The notes beneath the pieces are model-generated. The model did not search any database, had not been told where the DNA came from, and was given only the letters and a program-made list of their open reading frames with translations. Below are positions 10,280-17,574 of a stretch of DNA of 64,000 nt, piece by piece. The number at the start of each line of letters is the position of its first letter. Position 1 is the stretch's first letter. The translations under genes and the position numbers were made by a program. This DNA comes from Leishmania donovani (lineage: Eukaryota > Euglenozoa > Kinetoplastea > Trypanosomatida > Trypanosomatidae), in assembly GCF_000227135.1 (NCBI RefSeq), contig NC_018253.1, positions 887,584 to 951,583 of the forward strand, written 5' to 3'.

Positions 10280-10548
10280 TGCACACACCTTCTTCCCTCT
10301 CGCCGCTCCTCGCCCCTCCCCCCGCCCACAACCATTCCGCTTCTTCTGATGCGTTGATGCTCGCGTTTGCTCGTTCCTTGTGTTGTGCAAGCTTTAGAAA
10401 CAGCCACGCGCCTTCTATATATTATTAGCACCCGTTTCTCTCCCCCCGAATTCAGGGCACCGTGGCGGCGTGCTAGACCGCGCCCAGATAGAGATAGACG
10501 CACACGCCGCGCGAGCACCGCAGCACACGGTAGTCTGACACGTGGCAT

Positions 10549-10586
10549 TCCCGTCTCTGCCTTCTCGTCTTTCTTCTCTTCTGCAG
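10549..10586 (+). promoter_or_regulatory. Strong predicted spliced-leader acceptor
   Basis: A long C/T tract ends in CTGCAG with AG at 10585-10586. The resulting 44-base leader reaches the ATG at 10631. It lies inside the upstream open frame, which argues that the 88-residue extension from 10367 is not translated. Confidence 0.65.
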
Positions 10587-10630
10587 GAGGTGCCGCTGCA
10601 TTCTTTGAAGGCGGGGCAACTGTGAGTCGA

Positions 10631-11476
10631 ATGCCCAACCCACACTGCGGCAACGAAAAGGCGGCGGCCTTTGTCAACTACTACGCCTCCCCGAGCATGG
10701 TGAACAGCTCCGTCAATCGGCTCTACTATGGCGGCCTGGAGCGCAAGAAGCGGGCAGAGGCACGTGCGATGGAGGAGGCGTACCCCCCAACCCTGTCAGC
10801 TCGCCGCTCCCCCGCGCAGCTGGAGGCGTACCTGAACAACTGCGTGCAAGGCGAGTTGCTGCGCCGACAGCAGCACAGGGCGGCGCTGCAGCAGGAGCTG
10901 TACCCGGACGCCGAGGAGACGCCGCGCTTCCTCTCCAGCAAGGAGATGACACATCACATCCACCACGTATACGACGAACCGCTGAAGGTGCGCCGGGCAC
11001 GGGAGGCAGAGCTGCGCCGCATCTTCGGCACTGACAAGGACGCCGAGAAGGTCAAGAAGGAGACGGTTTACCAGTACCACCGTCTACCAGCGTCCTCTGC
11101 GCGCGCGATCACAGAGTCATCACCGAGGTCGGCCCCTTCGGCTTCTGGTAGCAACCGCGGCAACGTGGACGTCGACACAGTTGCCAACTACTGCAAGCAG
11201 CTAGAGAAAGGGTGGCGACCGCCGTCGGTGTCGGTCGACCACGACGACAATCGGCGCCTGCTCGTGTCTCAGTACGACTACTACGCCGACCCTCGCAAGT
11301 ACACGGAATTGACGTTGAGGCCGCGGCCGCTGACGGCGAAGGAGCGGACAGCACTGCGGTCGCGGCTGGAGCTGCTGGCCCGCCCGACTCGCGTGAATCC
11401 GCCTGTGGTGCCGAATGAGGAGCAGGACGGCCCGCCGCCGTTCCGTGTGAGCCGCAAGATTCGTTACAACGACTGA
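10631..11476 (+). CDS. Conserved-looking protein with three degenerate YxxxLxRR-type repeats
   Basis: The 281-residue protein is hydrophilic and rich in Arg, Glu, Ala and Tyr. Residues 28-135 hold three copies of a helical unit with a period of about 40 residues: LYYGGLERKK...EEAYPP (31-53), CVQGELLRRQ...QELYPD (71-93) and VYDEPLKVRR...RRIFGTD (113-135). After a Ser/Pro linker (about 150-170) a second folded part begins at DVDTVANYCKQLEKGW, with a Tyr-rich stretch QYDYYADPRKYTE and a basic end. There is no signal peptide or membrane segment. I do not recognise it. Repeats of this sort are often seen in flagellar or cytoskeletal proteins of trypanosomatids, which is only a hint. The open frame extends upstream to 10367 but the splice acceptor at 10586 points to the ATG at 10631. 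Confidence 0.8.
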   Translation: MPNPHCGNEKAAAFVNYYASPSMVNSSVNRLYYGGLERKKRAEARAMEEAYPPTLSARRSPAQLEAYLNNCVQGELLRRQQHRAALQQELYPDAEETPRFLSSKEMTHHIHHVYDEPLKVRRAREAELRRIFGTDKDAEKVKKETVYQYHRLPASSARAITESSPRSAPSASGSNRGNVDVDTVANYCKQLEKGWRPPSVSVDHDDNRRLLVSQYDYYADPRKYTELTLRPRPLTAKERTALRSRLELLARPTRVNPPVVPNEEQDGPPPFRVSRKIRYND

Positions 11477-12108
11477 AAGAAGCACGTCTTTGCATGTGTG
11501 TGTGTGAGTGTTGTGCACCCACTGTGGCGGTCGCTTGCATTCACGTCCTGTGTCGGTGCGTTCTCTCTTTATGTGTGCGTGTCTCTGCCGAGCGAACACG
11601 GAGGAGTAAAGACTCACGAGAACCGAAGACAACGCTAAATGAAGGAGGAGCAAGGAAGGAACGTGAGCGGATGCGGCGAAGAGGCCCAGTGAACTGAGCG
11701 GTACGGCGCGGTGAGGCAGAGAAGCATTGGAGTCGAGTGGTGACAGGGAGACGACAGGACAACGTAGTGCGAGGCAAGCGCATCCTCGTCTTCCTTCTCT
11801 CTTTCTCTCTCCTTCGTTTCTTCGTCCTTGTCACTGAACAATGCAGACGAGATCGGGGCAAGGAGGTGGATGGTGGAGAGGGTGGAGCCCGTCTCCGAGA
11901 GGGTTCCCTATTGTGCTTCCTCCCCCTGGTGCTCGTGTCGACTTGACAAAATGGGTAGCCGCAACAGAGGCGTACGCACGTCCCTGTACCCCCTTCCCCC
12001 CTCTGCTGTGCTACTCCCCATAGCTTTTCTATTCCCTCCTCTCCCCCACTAACCGAGTCGCTCCTCTTGTCTTCCTGACTTGCCTTTCCCATTATGCGTG
12101 CCCTCACG

Positions 12109-12129
12109 CACACACACACACACACACAC
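12109..12129. repeat. (CA)n microsatellite
   Basis: An uninterrupted CA dinucleotide run of about ten units in the spacer. Confidence 0.9.
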
Positions 12130-12434
12130 GCACGAACGCACACATACGCTCACACCTCCACTACTGCCCACCTCACCACACTCTCTCTTCTCCGGCTGAA
12201 GTGAACGGCTCTGAGTGCATCCTCGCGGAAACAACAGCAAGAGGTGCGCGCGTATGTTGTATGTGGCCACGGAAGGCAGTCGGTGGAAATTAAAGCAATA
12301 CGACGCGCGCGACGTGACTGCAGTTCAAGAAAAGTTGCCCCCCCCCCCCCCCTTCCCCAACAGAGACCAGCGTGGGTCTCGTGGCTTTGTCGTGGTGCGC
12401 ATGTGAAGAGCAACAGTGGCCACCACCTCACGTG

Positions 12435-12466
12435 TTTCCTGCCTTCGGCATCTCATACGCACCCAG
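12435..12466 (+). promoter_or_regulatory. Predicted spliced-leader acceptor for the WD40 gene
   Basis: A pyrimidine-rich stretch ends with ACCCAG, AG at 12465-12466, giving a leader of 69 bases without other ATGs. The stronger C/T tract at 12508-12535 runs straight into the start codon with no AG after it, so it cannot serve this ATG. Confidence 0.45.
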
Positions 12467-12535
12467 CGCATTCAACCATTCCATACGCACACGTAAGCAC
12501 GATCAATCATCTCTCTCTACTTCTGCCTCTCGCGC

Positions 12536-14755
12536 ATGCCATCTCGCGTGACGATCCGCTGCTTGGCGGCCTACACCGGTGATGCCGAGGAGGCCGGCGG
12601 CGGACTCGTGCCGCTGTTTGTAGGTCGAGAGGACGGCACAGTGGAGCGCTATGACGACATGAAGGATGCCGAGCTCGGGATTCCGACGGTGTCTTTCTAC
12701 GCTCATCGCAGGGCGGTCACAGCCATCATAGCTGTCTCAGCCGCTGAGCTGTGCACATGCTCCTTGGACGGCACCGTGAAGTGGTGGACGCTGGAGGAGG
12801 TCGAGGACGCTGCGTCGTCGCCGTCCACCGGCAGGTTTAGGGTGCGGGCGACGCTTGTGAAGACGAGCACTTTACCCTTCGCAGTGCGTACCATGATCCA
12901 GGATGGCGGCGAAAGCGCTGCAGCCGGCCAACAGCGGCTTTTCCTCGGCGGCGAGAACGGCTCTCTCACGTTGATGGAGGGCGATCGCCGGTCCAGCTGG
13001 CCGGCGCACAACGGTGGCGCCCTGACGGCGATTGCAGTGGACTGGAATAACAGCGGCACCGTCCTCACCGGCGGCACAGACGGGCTCATCTACGTGTGGG
13101 ATATGGAGTCTGGCCGTCCGGTCTGTGAGCTGCGTGGGCACACAGGCGCCATCACTGCACTGTTCGTGGTACCGGTTCCGTCCAGCATCCCGGTGGTGCG
13201 GTCGAAGCGCGCCCCTGCCAATCCCGCCTCGTTCGGCTCCTCCAACGCATTGCCGCCAGCATCGGAGAAGAAAGATGTACTTGTCTACGCGGACGCCGAA
13301 GACGGCGGCAGTGGCGACGGTGCAAGCTGCCTTGTATCGTGCTCCGAAGACGGCACGTTGAAGGTGTGGCTGCTGCCTGATCTGCAGGAGGCCGCCGCGG
13401 AGGCGGACTTGATGGAGAAAGAGCAGCAAGAAGAGCAGCAGCGCAAGGACTCAGAGCGGTCCTCCAGCAAACAGCGTCGTAGCGTCTGCATTGTCTTCCA
13501 AGAGCTGGATCCGGCCAGGCTGATGGCCGAGGAGGTGATGGAGGAAACTGTGGGAGTGGCAGCCGCTGCCGAGAGCGACGCCGACGGTGCTGCTGTTGTC
13601 GCTGCCGCCACGGATGCCGCTGGAGAAGAGGCGGCTGTCGACGCTGCCAGCTCTCCGACGGCCGCAAGCAGCCCGCCGCAATCTGAGGTCTTCGACGCCA
13701 AGCTGCGTTTCCTTCAGCAGCAGGCAAAGGGAACAGCATGGAAGTCTGCCCTGAAGGCGCCGGAGCGCCGCCCCGTCCCGTTCCAGAGCGCCCTCGGCAC
13801 GGTGGAGTTGCCGCACACTCCCTTATCATGCTCCGGTGCGTCATCTGGCTTGGATGGAGATGAAGGTGGCTCTGCGTCGCTGGTCTTCATCGGCGCGGCG
13901 CAGGGCCACGTGTACGGCCTTAAGGACCGCCTGCTTGTGAAGGAGGTATGCCGGCACACTGCACACAACTTCCAGAAAGTGCAGCAGGCGGTGCGCAGTG
14001 TGCAGCGGACGCTGAAGGACGGCGTGAAGGTGTACACCAAGGCCGCTGCAGCCACGATGAAAGCGATGGAGGCAAAGGAGCTGAAGGTGGCGGCGAAGGC
14101 GCGCCAGGCTCAGCGGGCAAAGGAGAAGGCTGCCAAGCAAAAGGCGGCCGAAGAACGCCGTGCGGCCCGACGCACCGCTGCGGCCGAGGAGCGCTCGGAC
14201 AACGAAGACTACGACGATGAGGACGAAGCGGAGGAGGAGGCGTCTGAGGAGGAGTCGGACATAGACGAGGAGGCGGAGGAGGAGGAGGCGGAGGAGGAGG
14301 AGGCGGAGGAGGAGGAGGCGGAGAGGCCCGGGGACGCCGGCGAGGCCGCAGACGGGGAGGACCATGGTGCCGAGGGTACGGCATTCGCCGCCGCCGCGGA
14401 GCCCAGGCCACCTCGTCGACCGGCTTCGTGGAAGAAGCTGACGGAGGAGCAGCGCGCGTCCCTCGAGGCGTTCTTCGCGGCCCAGGAGAAGGAGCGCGAT
14501 GAGCGCATCACGGCGCTGCAGAAGGCGGTGGAGGCGCACCTGGCGCAATTGCAGCCGCTCGCCAAGACACCGTACCATCGCTCTCGTGACCAGTTCGCGA
14601 ACCTGCCGTACACCACGACGGGCTGCGTGCGTGGCGGATCGGCAGTTGCGTCGCTAGCGTCGGCCTCTCTGGTGCCGGGATACGACAAGGTCTATGCCAC
14701 CCAGTCCAACTCCGTCGCTTCCGTTGCCGTGCAGTTTGGTATAAAAAAGCTATGA
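12536..14755 (+). CDS. WD40-repeat protein with charged coiled-coil and acidic C-terminal region
   Basis: The protein has 739 residues. WD-type blades are recognisable: GREDGTVERYD near 30, CSLDGTVKWW near 80, LGGENGSLTLM near 140, GGTDGLIYVWDM near 180-191, and CSEDGTLKVWLL near 270-281 preceded by a GHTGAITAL element. A further blade-like GAAQGHVYGL lies near 455. The propeller is interrupted by linkers rich in Glu, Gln and Ala (about 285-390). The C-terminal third is an Ala/Lys/Glu coiled coil (about 500-555), an acidic stretch (about 557-597) that includes three exact copies of a 15-base unit coding EEEEA, and a final helical domain. WD40 proteins are scaffolds; the charged tail is reminiscent of ribosome-biogenesis or chromatin factors, but I cannot name an orthologue. 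Confidence 0.88.
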   Translation: MPSRVTIRCLAAYTGDAEEAGGGLVPLFVGREDGTVERYDDMKDAELGIPTVSFYAHRRAVTAIIAVSAAELCTCSLDGTVKWWTLEEVEDAASSPSTGRFRVRATLVKTSTLPFAVRTMIQDGGESAAAGQQRLFLGGENGSLTLMEGDRRSSWPAHNGGALTAIAVDWNNSGTVLTGGTDGLIYVWDMESGRPVCELRGHTGAITALFVVPVPSSIPVVRSKRAPANPASFGSSNALPPASEKKDVLVYADAEDGGSGDGASCLVSCSEDGTLKVWLLPDLQEAAAEADLMEKEQQEEQQRKDSERSSSKQRRSVCIVFQELDPARLMAEEVMEETVGVAAAAESDADGAAVVAAATDAAGEEAAVDAASSPTAASSPPQSEVFDAKLRFLQQQAKGTAWKSALKAPERRPVPFQSALGTVELPHTPLSCSGASSGLDGDEGGSASLVFIGAAQGHVYGLKDRLLVKEVCRHTAHNFQKVQQAVRSVQRTLKDGVKVYTKAAAATMKAMEAKELKVAAKARQAQRAKEKAAKQKAAEERRAARRTAAAEERSDNEDYDDEDEAEEEASEEESDIDEEAEEEEAEEEEAEEEEAERPGDAGEAADGEDHGAEGTAFAAAAEPRPPRRPASWKKLTEEQRASLEAFFAAQEKERDERITALQKAVEAHLAQLQPLAKTPYHRSRDQFANLPYTTTGCVRGGSAVASLASASLVPGYDKVYATQSNSVASVAVQFGIKKL
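14276..14320 (+). repeat. Three exact copies of a 15-base unit coding EEEEA
   Basis: The unit GAGGAGGAGGAGGCG occurs three times in tandem, in frame, within the acidic region of the WD40 protein. Copy number is likely to vary among strains by slippage. Confidence 0.9.
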
Positions 14756-15992
14756 GGCAGGCGAGGCTGCGGTCTACGCGGCAGCCTCATCGGCGCCGTG
14801 GCGGCGTGTTGTCCGCACCCCAGTCCACGATCTCACTCTTTTCTTTAAAGTGTTCGCATTCGCCCCCCCCCCCCACCGTGCCCGGCCCCTTTCACTTGCT
14901 GTTGTGGTTGTGGTTTGCACCAGCGATGATGGCGGTGGTGCTGCGGAGGGCACGGCTGGTGTGTGCGCGTGTGTGTGCCTTCGTTCGTCGTGTACATGTA
15001 TGGGCTTTGCTCCGTTGATGTTTTCCTCCTTTCCCTCGTCTTGATGTACATAGACGCCTACGCGTGGGTGATGATGATGTGTGTGTAAGGGTGCGCGTTG
15101 CTGTGGCTTGTCCTCCTCAACTCGCGCAACACACCCACGCACACAGAGGCGCAATCTCTCTCTGTCCTTCTTTGCTGGTGTCTATTAGCGCTCACCGCGC
15201 CGCCCCGCGCTGCGCCCTGTTCCAGCACGTTGATGCGCAACTCTTCTCTTTCCTCGCCTTCGCCTGTCCATGTGCGAGCCGCTTGGCTCAAGCGTAGTGA
15301 AGGGCACATGAAGTGAAGCAAGCGAAAAGTGAAGGCACGCGAGAGCTGTGGACGCCAGCGAAGCGACCGAGAAAACGAAATCGTTGCCGACAGTAGCACA
15401 GCAAGGGGACGCGCACAGCTACGACGCCATCCCCCCATTTCCGCGAAACATGCCTCTGAGTAGGCCTTTGTGTTTTGTGTGCCTCTTTCTGTTTCTCTCT
15501 TGCTGTGTGGCGCCTGGGTCAGTGCGTGTAGCCGCTCTTGCCGCCTTCACCGCTAAGGAATGAACTCGTCTCCCTCCCACGGTGCACGCTCTCCCGCCCT
15601 GTATCTGTCCGCGCGCATGCGTCTGCGCGTGGTGCAACGATCATGTGGGTGGCTCCATCACTATCCCCATGCGATCTCTCTGTTTTTAGTGTACTGAATG
15701 TCTTCTCTTCTCTGCCTCTTTCTCTCTCCTAACGTGCCCCATCTCACCCGCCATTCTCCTCCACCCCCTTCCCCTCTACGGCCCTACCCACCACCCTCTT
15801 CTGATACATCACACATCCATACATGTGCGCCAACGTGTGTGCGTGCATCTGTGCCGTCTGCTCGTGCATATATGTGCTTCCCACCACCGCCACTACCTCT
15901 TTCTCCTCCCGCGACGTTACAGCAGGGATTTCGCCTCAGCTTCGTTGCTTCTCCGCTCGCTTCACTCGGTTCGAGTTACCTCACCCGGAGCC
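14756..15992 (+). other. Intergenic spacer
   Basis: About 1.24 kb of pyrimidine-rich sequence with a C-run near 14864 and GT-rich patches. No supported coding frame before the ribosomal protein gene. Confidence 0.6.
15893..15925 (+). promoter_or_regulatory. Predicted spliced-leader acceptor for RPL35
   Basis: A C/T tract at 15893-15910 is followed by ACAGCAG, AG at 15921-15922 and 15924-15925. The leader of about 70 bases contains no other ATG. Confidence 0.55.
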
Positions 15993-16376
15993 ATGTCCCA
16001 CCACATGAAGATTAAGGATCTGCGCGAGAAGAGCAAGGATGATCTTCTCAAGACGCTGACGGAGTACAAGAAGGAGCTGTCGCAGCTGCGCGTGGTGCAG
16101 CAGACGGGCGGCGCCGAGACCCGCCTGGGCCGCATCCGCCCGATCCGCAAGAGCATTGCTCGCATTCTGACCGTGCTGAACCAGAACGAGCGCAGCAACC
16201 TGAAGATGTTCTACGCGGACCGAAAGCTGCGCTGCAAGACGCCGAAGGTGCTGCGCGCGAAGCTGACGCACCGCCGCCGCCTAGCGCTGAAGGAGAACGA
16301 GAAGAACCGGAAGACGTCGCGCCAGATGCGCCAGGCACACAAGTTCCCCAAGCGCGTGTACGCCGTCAAGATCTAG
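15993..16376 (+). CDS. RPL35: 60S ribosomal protein L35 (uL29)
   Basis: The 127-residue basic protein aligns by eye with eukaryotic L35: KIKDLREKSKDDLLKTL at the N-terminus, ELSQLRVVQQTGGAE, then IRPIRKSIARILTVLNQ, and the end KRVYAVKI. Human L35 is 123 residues and ends YAVKA. It sits on the large subunit near the polypeptide exit tunnel, where uL29 helps form the docking site for targeting factors. The start at 15993 follows the acceptor; the frame continues upstream to 15825 but that segment is spacer-like and precedes the acceptor. The coding sequence is strongly G/C at third positions, as expected for a highly expressed trypanosomatid gene. Confidence 0.97.
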   Translation: MSHHMKIKDLREKSKDDLLKTLTEYKKELSQLRVVQQTGGAETRLGRIRPIRKSIARILTVLNQNERSNLKMFYADRKLRCKTPKVLRAKLTHRRRLALKENEKNRKTSRQMRQAHKFPKRVYAVKI

Positions 16377-17481
16377 GATTACTGGGCCAAGTGAGAGAAG
16401 CCATGGTTGCAGCGGAAAGATGGAGAGCTCCCGCCTCTCCGCGACGGTGCTGAAGAACGCTGGCTTATGATGAGCAAAAAACGATCAGCGCGGTGCACAG
16501 AATGAAGTGCGGTAAAGATGAAGAGACAAGAGGAAGCCATGGCCCTGGAGGTAAGGGGCAGGGAGTGGGTGGCGGCAGTTGGCTGATGCTCAGACGCACA
16601 GATGCCGCTGCCTCTGTCCATCTCCTCTTTCTCCCCTCCGTGTGCACCTATTCTCTTACCCGCCACTGCAAAGCAGGCGTGGTGACTTTCTCTCCGCCTC
16701 GGCAGAGTGCGGCCTGCACATGGGGGTGTCTCTCACACACGCCCGGCCGCGCCATCGCCCTCCTGCGGGCGTTCCTCTTTGCGGCTCGTCCACGGCGCCT
16801 TCGTTCCTTGGTTACAGCGCTTCCTTCGTTTTATTTTTTTGTTTCGCTTCTCATTTCTGCGTCGTGTCGACTCCACTACCAGACATCCCAAACCTGAAAC
16901 AGAAAAAAGAAACGAAGGCACGTGAAGCGAGCCGACATCGTCATTAGCGATCATCACAGAGAGAGAGTTGAGGATAAGAGTGACGGTGTGGCTGTATCCT
17001 CCCTCTCTCTGTGTGTATGCCACGCAGCACTCTTCGGCAACACAGGCCCCCGCTTGTTTCACAACCTCGGGATCGACAATGGGAAGCCTGCAAGATCAGT
17101 GCCCCTCGCGCTGATTACGTGCTACTCTTCTCCGAGCTGCGTGGCCGGCTGTGCGGGCACACGCCATTGCAAACCACGGTTGATCCCCTCTTTCTGGCCT
17201 CTCCCGCTGCCACCTCGAGTTTCTGCCATGCCGTCTGCTCTTCTACTCTTCGTCTTTTCACGCACGGCACGCACTTGTGGTATGCCTGCCCCTTGTGGGC
17301 TCTCTGCTTGGCGCCGCCTTAGGCTTTGGGCGCATTCCTCGCACACTGAGTGGGCAGCCTGCGCCGGCGCCACAAGTACGCCGCCCCCTCTTCCCTCCTT
17401 CGGTGGCATCTGTGACAGTGCGGAGGGGCCGTAGGGGAGAGGCAGGGGCAGGTGGTACCGCCCTACGCGGAAAAGGACGAG

Positions 17482-17509
17482 CACACACACACACACACAC
17501 ACACACACG
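17482..17509. repeat. (CA)n microsatellite
   Basis: About 14 CA units just upstream of the probable acceptor of the next gene; with an alternative acceptor at 17417-17418 it would lie in the 5' leader. Confidence 0.9.
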
Positions 17510-17521
17510 CATCCACGGAGT

Positions 17522-17572
17522 GCTCCTTTCCTCGCGTTTCTTATCTTCCTCTCTCGCCTGTTCTCCGTGCAG
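17522..17572 (+). promoter_or_regulatory. Predicted acceptor leaving a two-base leader
   Basis: A strong, long C/T tract ends in GTGCAG with AG at 17571-17572, only two bases before the ATG at 17575. The next candidate acceptor upstream is AG at 17417-17418 after the tract at 17384-17400. Confidence 0.5.
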
Positions 17573-17574
17573 AC

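Larger units (their letters stand above)
8829..10630 (+). other. Long intergenic spacer
   Basis: About 1.8 kb of pyrimidine-rich sequence containing a small tandem of TGTCCCGTCC-like units at about 9060-9090, a T10 run near 9450, GT and CA microsatellites, and no frame that looks coding. The end carries the acceptor for the next gene. Confidence 0.6.
11477..12535 (+). other. Intergenic spacer
   Basis: About 1.06 kb with a (CA)n run at 12109-12129 and a C-run near 12338-12351. Open frames are short and low in complexity. No gene supported. Confidence 0.6.
16377..17574 (+). other. Intergenic spacer
   Basis: About 1.2 kb with a CA microsatellite at 17482-17509 near its end. Competing short frames overlap each other. 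No gene supported. Confidence 0.6.

Noticed and set aside
10367..10630. An 88-residue extension of the repeat protein
   Set aside because: The strong acceptor at 10585-10586 removes it from the mRNA.
13841..14578. A 245-residue - strand frame rich in Leu and Arg opposite the WD40 gene tail
   Set aside because: It is the complement of the Glu/Ala repeat region; Leu-rich runs arise from reading CTC/CTG on the other strand.
17452..17574. A 41-residue extension of the CtIP-like protein
   Set aside because: It contains a microsatellite-coded HTHTHT run, starts at a non-ATG codon and precedes the acceptor.
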